Translations under genes and position numbers: made by a program
Assembly: GCA_002305315.1 (NCBI GenBank)
Contig: DBQQ01000047.1
Coordinates: 491 to 27,122 of the forward strand
From: Clostridiales bacterium UBA1390
GTDB taxonomy: Bacteria; Bacillota; Clostridia; Lachnospirales; Bianqueaceae
Reading direction: 5' to 3'
DNA: 26,632 bases
The notes under the pieces: generated by a model
Database searches by the model: none
Told to the model about the DNA's origin: nothing
Seen by the model: the letters and a program-made list of their open reading frames with translations, nothing else
Shown: one piece after another, positions 15,852 through 24,292 of the stretch
Layout: each line of letters starts with the position of its first letter
Numbering within the stretch: the first letter of the stretch is position 1

Positions 15852-15880
15852 ATTATAAAGGAATCGGAGCAGTTAGTCAA
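15852..15880 (-). promoter_or_regulatory. Near-consensus promoter of the hydrogenase/GH28 operon
   Basis: On the minus strand, TTGACT (15880-15875) and a perfect TATAAT (15857-15852) are separated by 17 bases, 32 bases ahead of the first ATG. No other good promoter was found in the small gaps downstream, which suggests one transcript for all six genes. Confidence 0.85.
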
Positions 15881-15910
15881 GAAATACTGTCAGGAAACTT
15901 AGAAGACATC

Positions 15911-15939
15911 TTGACGCGTGTCGAAAGAGTTCCTATAAT
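15911..15939 (+). promoter_or_regulatory. Promoter of the sensor kinase gene
   Basis: TTGACG (15911-15916) and a perfect TATAAT (15934-15939) are separated by 17 bases, 26 bases before the kinase ATG. It is divergent from the hydrogenase-operon promoter. The two -35 boxes are only 30 bases apart, so a regulator bound between them could affect both. Confidence 0.85.
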
Positions 15940-15965
15940 GGGGAAAGATTAAGGAGGGCTGTAAC

Positions 15966-17762
15966 ATGATGAAGAAAAAGAGTCTGTCGTACAAAATCAC
16001 TATGGGTTTTTTGATCAGTTTTTGTCTGCCGCTTACGATTTTTCTTGTGGTCTGGATGTATCAGATGACCTATATACAGGAACAAAGCGTGGAGAGTCAG
16101 GTGAATAACGACCTGGCAGGTATTACGGGAGAGATCTCCCATCGCATTCAGGAAATGGAGATCACAGCCCGAAGTATTGCCAGCAATCCGGAACTGATCG
16201 ACTATCTGGAAAACTACAGTCATGATCCAGAACGGTATCTGCTGAAGGCGGTAGGAGAGTTTGGCATGTTACTAGGAAGTATCAGCCAGATGAATCCACG
16301 GATCGAAAGCCTTAGAATTTACGCGGTAGATAACCGGATCCCGCGGTATCAGAATACGATCTATCCAAAACGAGTCATGCGGGATCAGGAATGGATGGAG
16401 CCGGTGGAAAACCTGGGATATGAGGAATTCTATGTAGGACATTCTGCGCTGCTGTATGAGGCGCAGAATGAAGAAAACTACAGACAGCTGGTCTTTCCCA
16501 CGACGGGGGCGGGGCCGCGAGTCTTTTCTCTATTTTGTCATATTTATCGGGAAAATAGTACGACGCCAGCCGGATATCTGGAAATCTGCATGCGGATAGA
16601 GGATCTTCTTGGGGTAGCAGATACGCTGTTGGAAGGCGTGGACGTGTTTTTCAAAGAAGAGGATACGGGCATTCTCTATAGCCTGCAGGGAGATACGGAA
16701 AAGGAAGAGGCATTGCTGCGTCATGTACAGGAAGAGGGGACAAAGGATTTTCAATATAATGGGCAGAGTTATAGGGTTTACGAGTATGAACTGTCAAGTC
16801 CGGCCCTGACCTTGTTTTATACATATCCCATGTCGTTGTATCATTCTACTCTACACTGGGGTGTTTGGCTTGTAGTCTGTGCGATTTTGGTATCCAGCAT
16901 TCTCATGCTGGTTTTCATACGCATCTTCTTCCGTTCTGTTCCGCTGCGCCTGCGGACGCTGGTTAGCCGGATGCAACAGGTTCGGGACGGCGCTATGGAA
17001 GTCAGTTTTGAGGATGACCAGGATGACGAGATCAGCGAGGTCAATCGTACCCTCGAACAGATGCTGCGTCATATCCACACCCTGATTCACAAAGTGTACC
17101 GCACCGAACTCTCTGAGAAGGAAGCGACGCTGCGATTCTTAAAAATGCAGATGGATCCGCATTTTCTGTTTAATGCGTTGGAAGCCATCCGGATGACGGT
17201 AGCACTGGGGGATAATGATAAAGTGGAGGAGGCGTTGGTGGCGCTGAGCAATATCCTGCGGCTGCGTCTGAAGGGGAATGCCTGGTGTACGGTAGAGGAA
17301 GAGGTGAATGCGGTTCGGGAATACGTAAAAGTAGAGAATCTGCGGTATAATGATCATATTTTATTGCAGATCGAGACGGATGAGACGCTCCTAACCCGCA
17401 GGATGCCTTCATTGACAATACAGCCGCTTGTCAATAATGCGATCCGTCATGGATTCCGAAGGGAACGGCAGTATCTCATGATTCGCGTGGAGATTTTTAA
17501 AGAAGAGGGAAGTGCCATTCGAATTCGTGTGACAGACGATGGCGGCGGAATGACACCGGAACAGCTCACAATGCTGCGAGAACATATGAAAGAGGGGAAA
17601 TCCTTGGAAGAGCGGGCGGAACATGGGACAGGCCTAGTCAACCTGGCGCTGCGTCTACGGCTCAATTTCGGGGAAAAGGCGGATATCGAAGTGGAAAGTA
17701 TTGAGGGCAGTGGGACACAAGTCGAGATCTTTTTGGAGGATTTGAACGAGAATATAGAATAA
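15966..17762 (+). CDS. YesM-type sensor histidine kinase
   Basis: 598-residue membrane sensor kinase of the YesM/LytS-like class. TM1 lies at about 11-31. A large extracellular sensor domain (about 32-296, probably cache-like) follows, then TM2 at about 298-321, a HAMP linker at about 322-375 and the His_kinase domain, with phospho-acceptor H399 in FLKMQMDPHFLFNALEAI. The HATPase domain has QPLVNNAIRHGF (486-497), DDGGGM (524-529) and GTGLVNL (554-560). The start follows TTAAGGAGGGCTGTAAC, and the second codon is also ATG. The kinase gene lies in front of the importer operon that contains its likely partner regulator. The expected signal is an extracellular sugar or a sugar-loaded binding protein. 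Confidence 0.92.
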   Translation: MMKKKSLSYKITMGFLISFCLPLTIFLVVWMYQMTYIQEQSVESQVNNDLAGITGEISHRIQEMEITARSIASNPELIDYLENYSHDPERYLLKAVGEFGMLLGSISQMNPRIESLRIYAVDNRIPRYQNTIYPKRVMRDQEWMEPVENLGYEEFYVGHSALLYEAQNEENYRQLVFPTTGAGPRVFSLFCHIYRENSTTPAGYLEICMRIEDLLGVADTLLEGVDVFFKEEDTGILYSLQGDTEKEEALLRHVQEEGTKDFQYNGQSYRVYEYELSSPALTLFYTYPMSLYHSTLHWGVWLVVCAILVSSILMLVFIRIFFRSVPLRLRTLVSRMQQVRDGAMEVSFEDDQDDEISEVNRTLEQMLRHIHTLIHKVYRTELSEKEATLRFLKMQMDPHFLFNALEAIRMTVALGDNDKVEEALVALSNILRLRLKGNAWCTVEEEVNAVREYVKVENLRYNDHILLQIETDETLLTRRMPSLTIQPLVNNAIRHGFRRERQYLMIRVEIFKEEGSAIRIRVTDDGGGMTPEQLTMLREHMKEGKSLEERAEHGTGLVNLALRLRLNFGEKADIEVESIEGSGTQVEIFLEDLNENIE

Positions 17763-17799
17763 GATCTTAAGAAATCGAACGAATCTGAATTTACAGCAC

Positions 17800-17827
17800 T
17801 TGATAAAATTATATCCGATGCTATGAT
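17800..17827 (+). promoter_or_regulatory. Promoter of the sugar importer/pectin catabolism operon
   Basis: TTGATA (17800-17805) and TATGAT (17822-17827) are separated by 16 bases in the 131-base gap after the kinase gene. The inferred leader is about 60 bases. No terminator was found after the kinase gene, so the operon may also receive readthrough. An imperfect promoter suits an activator-dependent operon, and the AraC-type regulator it encodes is the obvious candidate. Confidence 0.6.
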
Positions 17828-17848
17828 TTATACAGATGGAGGGGAAAA

Positions 17849-17869
17849 ATGCCGGACATTATTGTATAG
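17849..17869 (+). other. Possible six-codon leader ORF
   Basis: ATG CCG GAC ATT ATT GTA TAG (peptide MPDIIV) is preceded by a strong ribosome site, GGAGGGGAAAA, in the importer leader, 45 bases before the first permease start. It ends 24 bases ahead of that start. It could be a translated leader or chance. Confidence 0.2.
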
Positions 17870-17893
17870 ATTGACAGCAAAGGAGTGATAAGC

Positions 17894-18844
17894 ATGAAGA
17901 AAAAGAAAAAAAGTGTCTCGACAGCCCTGGGAAGAGATAGGAAGTCACAGCTAACTTTACAACTTATGGTGGCGCCTGCGCTCATCGTAGTCATCCTTTT
18001 CTCCTATTTCCCAATGTATGGCGTGATCATCGCCTTCAAAAACTATGATATTTTTAAGGGAATCATGGAAAGTCCCTGGGCACGCAATAACGGATTCGAG
18101 CATTTTATCGATTTCTTTTCGGCCCCACAGGCGGGTTCCGTCATCTGGAACACCGTGTATATGGCTTTTTTGAAATTGATATTCTGTATGTTTCCCCCGA
18201 TGGTATTGGCCATTCTTCTGAATGAGGTACGAAATATCAAGTTTATGAAGACGGTTCAGACCATGTCCTATCTGCCGCATTTCATTTCGTGGGCAGTAGC
18301 GGGCGGCATCTTTTACAACCTGCTCAATCCTTCTCGGGGGGCCATCAACACCCTTCTGGTGGATTGGGGGATCCTGGAGACGGGAATCGATTTTATCTCC
18401 GATGAACGATATTTCAGGCCCATCATCGTCCTCACACAGATCTGGAAGGGCATCGGATGGGGATCCATCATCTACCTGGGCGTCATCGTTTCGATCGATC
18501 AGGAGCTGTATGAGGCAGTGGAGATCGACGGAGGTAAGCGAATGGCTAAAATTCGTTATGTGACATGGCCGTTCCTGAAGCCCACTTTTGCTATTCTCTT
18601 CATCATGGAGTGCGGCAAGATCATGTCGGGCGGTGACACCTTTGATCAGATCTATGTGTTTGGTAATACTCAAAATCGTGGAGTCGCCGATATTCTGGAT
18701 ACGTTTATCAACCGAGTGGGTCTGGAGCAGGGACGCTATTCATACGCTACGGCAGCCAACCTGTTCAAATCGGTCATCAACATTATCCTATTGCTGCTGG
18801 CGAATAAGATCAGCGGCCGACTGACAGAGCAGTCGCTGTTTTAA
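17894..18844 (+). CDS. Sugar ABC transporter permease, LplB type
   Basis: 316-residue inner-membrane permease with about six helices. The N-terminus is highly basic (MKKKKKS), and the first helix lies near LMVAPALIVVILFSYFPMYG. The cytoplasmic EAA loop that contacts the ATPase reads EAVEIDGGKRMAKIRYVTWP. These features match the LplB/YteP branch used for complex pectic and alginate-type oligosaccharides. The ATG at 17894 is chosen over an in-frame GTG at 17885 because AAGGAG ends where that GTG begins. It pairs with the next permease. No ATPase gene is present in the window, so a shared MsmX-type ATPase encoded elsewhere is expected. Confidence 0.9.
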   Translation: MKKKKKSVSTALGRDRKSQLTLQLMVAPALIVVILFSYFPMYGVIIAFKNYDIFKGIMESPWARNNGFEHFIDFFSAPQAGSVIWNTVYMAFLKLIFCMFPPMVLAILLNEVRNIKFMKTVQTMSYLPHFISWAVAGGIFYNLLNPSRGAINTLLVDWGILETGIDFISDERYFRPIIVLTQIWKGIGWGSIIYLGVIVSIDQELYEAVEIDGGKRMAKIRYVTWPFLKPTFAILFIMECGKIMSGGDTFDQIYVFGNTQNRGVADILDTFINRVGLEQGRYSYATAANLFKSVINIILLLLANKISGRLTEQSLF

Positions 18845-18856
18845 GGAGGAATCGCC

Positions 18857-19732
18857 ATGAGTATGAGAAAGAAAAAAATGGATGTCTTTGACGTCCTCAA
18901 CTATGTTGTTTTGACACTGCTCATCATCATTATCGTCTACCCGTTTCTATATGTGGTGGTGAACTCCTTCAATGCGCTGAGCAGCCATAGACCCTCTTAT
19001 TTCTGGCCAGAACAGCCTACGCTGATGACGTATCAGACCGTATTCAAGGATGAGTCCTTACTGCATTCCTTCTGGGTTTCCGTGTGCAGAACGGTTATCG
19101 GAACCGCCTTTACCGTGACGGTGACGGCGCTGTGTTCCTATGCTATGAGTAAGAATTACCTGAAATTCCGACCGCTCTATGTGGTTCTTTTCACGATTCC
19201 CAGCTTCTTCAACGGCGGTATGGTGCCAGTGTACTTAAATATCCGGAATCTGGGGCTTCTGGACACATTCTGGGTGTACATATTGCCAGCAGGCTTCTCG
19301 TTCTTCTATATGGTGCTGATGATTTCTGCGTTCCGGGCGATACCGGAATCGTTGGAAGAAGCCGCGTTCATTGATGGTGCCGGGTTTTTCTCCGTGTTTA
19401 TTAAGATCATCCTGCCCGTTTCTGTTCCTACGCTGGCGACCGTAGCCTTGTATGCGGCGGTAGGACAATGGAACGCCTGGTACGATACGATGTTCTATAC
19501 CAACAAGAATTCTCTGCAAACCCTGTCCTCGGTGCTCATGCGTATTGTGCGAGAGAACAACCTGGGAGAGATGACATCGGAATTAACATCCGATATGGAA
19601 AACCGATCGTATAATCCGGAAGGCGTAAAGATGGCGACGATGGTGGTATCCGTCCTGCCCATTATCTTCATCTATCCGTTCTTGCAGCGGTATTTCGTCA
19701 AAGGAATCATGGTCGGATCGATTAAAGGATAA
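18857..19732 (+). CDS. Sugar ABC transporter permease, LplC/YtcP type
   Basis: 291-residue permease with about six helices. The first is VVLTLLIIIIVYPFLYVVV, and the EAA loop reads EEAAFIDGAGFFSVFIKIILP. It ends in the conserved FVKGIMVGSIKG tail typical of LplC/YtcP partners. It starts 12 bases after the first permease behind TTAAGGAGGAATCGCC. Together with the preceding gene it forms the heterodimeric membrane channel. Confidence 0.92.
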   Translation: MSMRKKKMDVFDVLNYVVLTLLIIIIVYPFLYVVVNSFNALSSHRPSYFWPEQPTLMTYQTVFKDESLLHSFWVSVCRTVIGTAFTVTVTALCSYAMSKNYLKFRPLYVVLFTIPSFFNGGMVPVYLNIRNLGLLDTFWVYILPAGFSFFYMVLMISAFRAIPESLEEAAFIDGAGFFSVFIKIILPVSVPTLATVALYAAVGQWNAWYDTMFYTNKNSLQTLSSVLMRIVRENNLGEMTSELTSDMENRSYNPEGVKMATMVVSVLPIIFIYPFLQRYFVKGIMVGSIKG

Positions 19733-19745
19733 AGGAGTGAATAAA

Positions 19746-21467
19746 ATGAAGAGATGGTATCAAAAGAGTTTTGCATGGCTTTGCGTGCTGCTGCTGGCCG
19801 TGTCTGCACTGGGGTGCGCATCTGGCGGAGATTCCCAGTCTTCTGCACAGGAGAGCAGCACAGCGGAATCTGCGGCAGAAGAGAGTCAGACGCAGGAAGT
19901 CAAGGAAGGCAATAGCTGGGAATGGGAAGCAGGAAATCCTGTGACACTTACCTATTTCTATGATAAGCTGGTTCCGACCTCCAACTTCGATAAGTATTGG
20001 GGGAAGGATTATGTCAGCCAGAAGATCATTGAGGAAACCGGCGTCAATATCGAGTTCCAGTTTCCGCCGGATAACTCTCATAGCAAGTTGCAGGTTTTGA
20101 TCGCGGGCGGAACGCTGCCGGATATGATTATGTCCGACTATCATCTGTCGATTGTTCAGCAGCTGGCAACGAATGACAGGATCTGGGCCATCAATGAACT
20201 GGAAGAGGAGTATGCGCCGGGCTTCTTGGAGAGAAATCTGGGCGATCATGTGATCCTGCATCAGCGCATGAGCTGGAATAGCATGAACGTATATGGAATT
20301 CCCAATGGGTATTATTCCCAGGATATGCTGGAAAGTGATGATCTGATCAAAAACAAGCAGGGTGTGGCGGTGATCGAGCAGCTGTATCAGGAGCTGGGAT
20401 CTCCCGATACGACGACGATTGAGGGCTTCCTGGATCTTCTGCGCAGTGTGAAGGAAGAATATCCGGATATGATCCCGGCACAGGCATCCCGAAACAATGG
20501 TAAGGATGCGGATGGTAATCTGCGCCTGATCTACAAACTCTTCCCTATGTTCGATCTGGGCAGCCGTTATGACGAAATCGACGGCAAGTATGTGAAATAC
20601 TGGTATAGCCCGAAGTATTTGGATCTTTTAAAGTTTGTCAATACGTTGTATAATGAAGGTCTGATCGATCCTACAGAATTCACGGATTCCGGCGAGCAGC
20701 TGCAGGCGAAAGAATTCTCCGGCATGGTCTTTGCCGATATGTGTCAGGATTCGGATAATATTTCCTGGTTCACAGAGGAGCTGCAGAAGCTGCATCCGGA
20801 TTGGAACTGGGTCATGGTTGAGGCTCCCAGCGCCTATGAGGATGCTCCCTATGGAGCGGACAGCATCAATGGCGGCGTCGGTGCGGAGACTGTGACGATG
20901 ATCACGAAGAGCAGCGAAAATCCGGGACGCTGCCTGCAGGTATTGGATTATATTCTGCAGGATGAGTGTCAGCTGGAGCTGATCTACGGCATCGAGGGTA
21001 AGTCCTGGGATTATGATGAGAATGGATATCCCGTACTGTATCCCGAGGTGGCTGAGGCCGATGAAGAAGAGCAGAAGGGAACCTACGGCGTAGAGGCCTA
21101 TTGGTTGTTCAGATCTAACGATGTGACCGCGAAGTATGAGAGATATGGTGCGACAGATGAGACGCTCAGAAGTTTTGACATCACGGGTAAGTATTATAAG
21201 GATCTGTCCTTCTTCAGCGGAGCGGAATCGTATGACGCGGACAGCGAAGAGATCAAGGTCTTCACGAATGTGAAGGAGTATTACGAAGTGAAGGTCATGG
21301 AACTTATCACCTGTGCGCCCGACGAGCTGCAGGGTCTCTATGATGAGATGATTTCGACTATCGATTCCATGGGATACCAGACGCTGAATGACCAGATCAA
21401 CGAGTTCTTCCAGAATAAGGATTCTCTGGTTCAGCAGTACAGCGAAGGTTTAGACAGTTATCAGTAA
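19746..21467 (+). CDS. Extracellular solute-binding lipoprotein, LplA type
   Basis: 573-residue lipoprotein. The signal peptide covers residues 1-23, with a lipobox ALGC and lipidated C24. A Ser/Glu-rich linker follows (about 27-55) before the binding domain, which begins near NPVTLTYFYDKLVPTS. The large size and motifs such as VLIAGGTLPDMIMSD and EYPDMIPAQAS fit the SBP family that serves LplB/LplC permeases. The ATG at 19746 follows AAAGGAG, and an in-frame GTG at 19737 overlaps that ribosome site. It captures oligosaccharide outside the cell. An oligogalacturonide ligand is inferred from the downstream PL22 gene and the neighbouring GH28 genes. Confidence 0.92.
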   Translation: MKRWYQKSFAWLCVLLLAVSALGCASGGDSQSSAQESSTAESAAEESQTQEVKEGNSWEWEAGNPVTLTYFYDKLVPTSNFDKYWGKDYVSQKIIEETGVNIEFQFPPDNSHSKLQVLIAGGTLPDMIMSDYHLSIVQQLATNDRIWAINELEEEYAPGFLERNLGDHVILHQRMSWNSMNVYGIPNGYYSQDMLESDDLIKNKQGVAVIEQLYQELGSPDTTTIEGFLDLLRSVKEEYPDMIPAQASRNNGKDADGNLRLIYKLFPMFDLGSRYDEIDGKYVKYWYSPKYLDLLKFVNTLYNEGLIDPTEFTDSGEQLQAKEFSGMVFADMCQDSDNISWFTEELQKLHPDWNWVMVEAPSAYEDAPYGADSINGGVGAETVTMITKSSENPGRCLQVLDYILQDECQLELIYGIEGKSWDYDENGYPVLYPEVAEADEEEQKGTYGVEAYWLFRSNDVTAKYERYGATDETLRSFDITGKYYKDLSFFSGAESYDADSEEIKVFTNVKEYYEVKVMELITCAPDELQGLYDEMISTIDSMGYQTLNDQINEFFQNKDSLVQQYSEGLDSYQ

Positions 21468-21478
21468 GGAGAAATCAC

Positions 21479-22960
21479 GTGTACAGATTAATGCTCGTGG
21501 ACGATCAGAGAATCATTATGGAGGGCATCGCCAAGCTGCTTCGTAAGGAAGATCTTCCCTTTGATCATTTCATCTTTGCGTCCAGCGGAGAGGAAGCATT
21601 GGAAAGATTGGCGGGAGAGGCGCCGGATGCCATGATTACGGATATTCGGATGCCGGGCATGGATGGCTTGGAGCTATGCCGCAGGATTCGGGAGCGAAAA
21701 GATGAGTTCCGGGACATGCCCATATTGATTCTGACAGGATACGACGAATTTGCGTATGCCCGAGAGGCGATCGCTCAAAAGGTTCTGTTTTATCTTCTGA
21801 AACCCGTTCGTCTCGAGGAGCTGTACACCTCCTGCCGCATGATGGTGGACGTCCTAGAAGAACGCAAGGTACGTTTGAGCGAGAGTGCGGCTCAAATGAA
21901 TCTGCGGGAACATCTGATCCGCAATGCGCTAAACCCTACAGATCGTACGAGCCTGCATGAGGAACATCCGGAAGGATTGCTTCTCGTGCAGGCGAGGTCC
22001 GGGGGAGAACTGAGGGGATTTTATCAGAAAGCAGCAGAATTGCGTCGGCTGCTGACGGAATCTCTTTATGCAGTCTATGTGAGAGATGCAGAGACCTATT
22101 TTCTGCTTTCTGAGAAAGAATTGCCGCAGTTGGTTTCCAAGGAGTGTCCGGATCTGGAAATCAATGTATCAAGGCCCTTTTATGATCTTGCGTCTTTGCC
22201 GGAGGCGATTCGACAGATTTATCAGGTGCATATGCGGCGAGCGGATCTGCCCAGACAGCGGATCGTCTCTTATGAGGAGATCCAGAATGCGCAGAGTGGA
22301 TTGACCCTGATCGGACTGCAGGACCTACGGCCGCTGTGGAACGCGATGGGAAAGGATGAGCGCAAGGTGCGGGAAGCCCTGGAAGAGCTTCATCAGAGAA
22401 TCCTGGAGAAATCTCAGGGTTCTCGTTCCGGGACGGCTGCCCTGTATGCGGCAGTTTGTATGGAGATTTATAAGCGGTATTACAGCATCCCGCTGGCTAA
22501 GGTATTAAAGGAAGAATTTGATTTTCTTCTGCATAGTGGCATGTCGCTGATCCATCAGGAAAAGGTAGAACAGATGAGGGATGAGGTGGCAGCCTGTGTG
22601 GTTCGGATTAGTGGAAAACTGGGCGAAAAGCAGAAAGAGAGTATCATCGTCCAGGCGAAAGACCTGATTCGGCAGCACCCGGAACTCTCCTTGAATGAAG
22701 CGGCGCAGAGGCTGCATATCAGTAGCCAGTATCTGAGCACCCTGTTTCATAAGGAGACAGGGATTGCCTTCGGCGATTTCCTCATACAGGAACGGATGCA
22801 GAAGGCTTGTCATCTGCTTCTTTCGACAAAACTGACGGCAGAACAGGTGGCCGGGCAGGTAGGGTATACAAGCGAGAAGCATTTTTTCGTCGTATTCAAG
22901 AAAACCATGGGGATATCCCCTGCGAAGTACAGAAAAAACAAGCAGAATATGGAGGGTTAA
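21479..22960 (+). CDS. YesN-type AraC-family response regulator
   Basis: 493-residue regulator. The receiver domain (about 1-125) has acidic residues D8 and D9, phospho-acceptor D55 in AMITDIRMPGMDG, T86 and K108. A long variable middle region (about 130-380) is followed by a C-terminal double AraC helix-turn-helix (about 390-488) with LSLNEAAQRLHISSQYLSTLFHKETG and VAGQVGYTSEKHFFVVFKK. The start is GTG behind TAAGGAG, 11 bases after the binding-protein stop. It is the likely partner of the upstream YesM-type kinase. It probably activates the importer operon and possibly the divergent GH28 operon. Its gene is placed inside the operon it is thought to control, which allows positive feedback. 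Confidence 0.92.
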   Translation: MYRLMLVDDQRIIMEGIAKLLRKEDLPFDHFIFASSGEEALERLAGEAPDAMITDIRMPGMDGLELCRRIRERKDEFRDMPILILTGYDEFAYAREAIAQKVLFYLLKPVRLEELYTSCRMMVDVLEERKVRLSESAAQMNLREHLIRNALNPTDRTSLHEEHPEGLLLVQARSGGELRGFYQKAAELRRLLTESLYAVYVRDAETYFLLSEKELPQLVSKECPDLEINVSRPFYDLASLPEAIRQIYQVHMRRADLPRQRIVSYEEIQNAQSGLTLIGLQDLRPLWNAMGKDERKVREALEELHQRILEKSQGSRSGTAALYAAVCMEIYKRYYSIPLAKVLKEEFDFLLHSGMSLIHQEKVEQMRDEVAACVVRISGKLGEKQKESIIVQAKDLIRQHPELSLNEAAQRLHISSQYLSTLFHKETGIAFGDFLIQERMQKACHLLLSTKLTAEQVAGQVGYTSEKHFFVVFKKTMGISPAKYRKNKQNMEG

Positions 22961-22964
22961 GACG

Positions 22965-24281
22965 ATGCAGATTCCAAAAGAGCCAGTCCGAGTCGCCCTG
23001 ATCGGGGCGGGTCACAGATCCAACCGAATTTATAAGCCGCTTTTTCCAGGGCTCACCCCCTGGATTCAGGTCGTGGCCGTATGTGATCCGGTGAAGGAAC
23101 ATGCGGATTCTATGGCGGAAACGCTGGGGGCAAAGGCCTATTATCAGATTCAGGATCTGGTGAAGGCAGAAGAGATTGAGGCGGCGATTGTCGTCGCGCC
23201 GATACCGTTGCATTACCCGTATTCGGTATATTTATCCGAACACAAGATTCATAATCTGATCGAGACGACCTGGTGTTCCACATTAGGCCAGGCCAGAGCC
23301 ATGATTGACGCAGCGCATCGCAATGGAGTCTATACCCGGGTGGCAGAGAACTTCTTCCGGTATCCGATTGACCGTTTTGCGCAGACACTGCGGGATAATG
23401 GCTATATCGGCGATATTAAGCGGATTTTCTCTTATAATGATCATACGGGGTATCACAGCAATTCCCGCTGGATCGTGTTTGCGAAAGAGTATCCGGATTG
23501 GATCTCTTCGACGGATCATACGATGGAAGTTATGCCGGGATATCAGATTCCGGAACGATATATCGACCATGAGACGTTTCGTTCTCGATTCATCCATTTC
23601 CCCAGCAATCTGATGGTGATTGATCAGGCTGCGAATATCAAAGGCATGCTGGGACGTCATGTGCGTCCGGGATATACGGAGTGGCAGGGATATCGAGGAA
23701 CTCTCGTCCAGGAAGGCGGCCGTTATGAGGCGCCGACACACTGGTTTTTGGACAACAATCAGCGTGTAGAACGAGGCTTTGGCGTCCACCCGGATTGGGA
23801 GGCGGAGATTCGCTGCAGTGTCTATGAGGATTCTACCGTCTTTAGTGAGGCGGAAAAACCAGTACATCCCAATTATATTTCCAAGGTTGAGCGTTATTAT
23901 GATGAAAACTTCAACTGGCGGGGTGTGCATGCGTTTACCCCGGAAGGGACGATTGATTATGAAAATCCCATTCGTATCGGAGTTAAGAGCGAGAACTATT
24001 ACCCGGAGTATGGGATTGCGGTTGCGGGCCATATGATCGATTTCGCGCTGCAGATCCGAGGATTGGCAGAGTCGGAATTCGATGAAGAAGATGCCTATAT
24101 GTCTATGATGATGGAGATGTGCGCGAGAGAGTCTGCCTTGCAAGGCGGCAAGCGGATTCAGCTGCCCTATACGGGAGAACTGGAGATCGACGCGCTGACG
24201 ATTCGGAAAATGAAAGAGACGTATGGGGTGGATCCGCTGGATGTGGAAGCGATGATGTCTTACGTGCATCAAAAGCCATAA
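22965..24281 (+). CDS. Gfo/Idh/MocA-family protein with altered EKP motif
   Basis: 438 residues. An N-terminal Rossmann domain has VRVALIGAGHRSN (G14, G16) and VVAVCDP, and is followed by a larger alpha/beta C-terminal domain with IAVAGHMIDFALQI near the end. The family usually oxidises or reduces sugar carbons with NAD(P). The usual E-K-P motif, whose lysine takes part in catalysis, reads E100-T101-T102 here, so activity may be altered or use another residue. It starts four bases after the regulator stop, with GGAGGG inside that gene, and leads into the PL22-like lyase. Conversion of an uronate or of the lyase product is inferred from position only. Confidence 0.85.
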   Translation: MQIPKEPVRVALIGAGHRSNRIYKPLFPGLTPWIQVVAVCDPVKEHADSMAETLGAKAYYQIQDLVKAEEIEAAIVVAPIPLHYPYSVYLSEHKIHNLIETTWCSTLGQARAMIDAAHRNGVYTRVAENFFRYPIDRFAQTLRDNGYIGDIKRIFSYNDHTGYHSNSRWIVFAKEYPDWISSTDHTMEVMPGYQIPERYIDHETFRSRFIHFPSNLMVIDQAANIKGMLGRHVRPGYTEWQGYRGTLVQEGGRYEAPTHWFLDNNQRVERGFGVHPDWEAEIRCSVYEDSTVFSEAEKPVHPNYISKVERYYDENFNWRGVHAFTPEGTIDYENPIRIGVKSENYYPEYGIAVAGHMIDFALQIRGLAESEFDEEDAYMSMMMEMCARESALQGGKRIQLPYTGELEIDALTIRKMKETYGVDPLDVEAMMSYVHQKP

Positions 24282-24292
24282 AGGAGAGGGCC

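Noticed and set aside
15821..15965. Rex-type redox operator in the divergent promoter region
   Set aside because: No TTGTTAA-type palindrome could be found, despite the redox theme of the hydrogenase operon.
24119..24292. Upstream start for the PL22-like lyase
   Set aside because: It lies inside the Gfo/Idh/MocA gene in another frame. The ATG at 24293 has AAGGAG and begins a typical propeller N-terminus.
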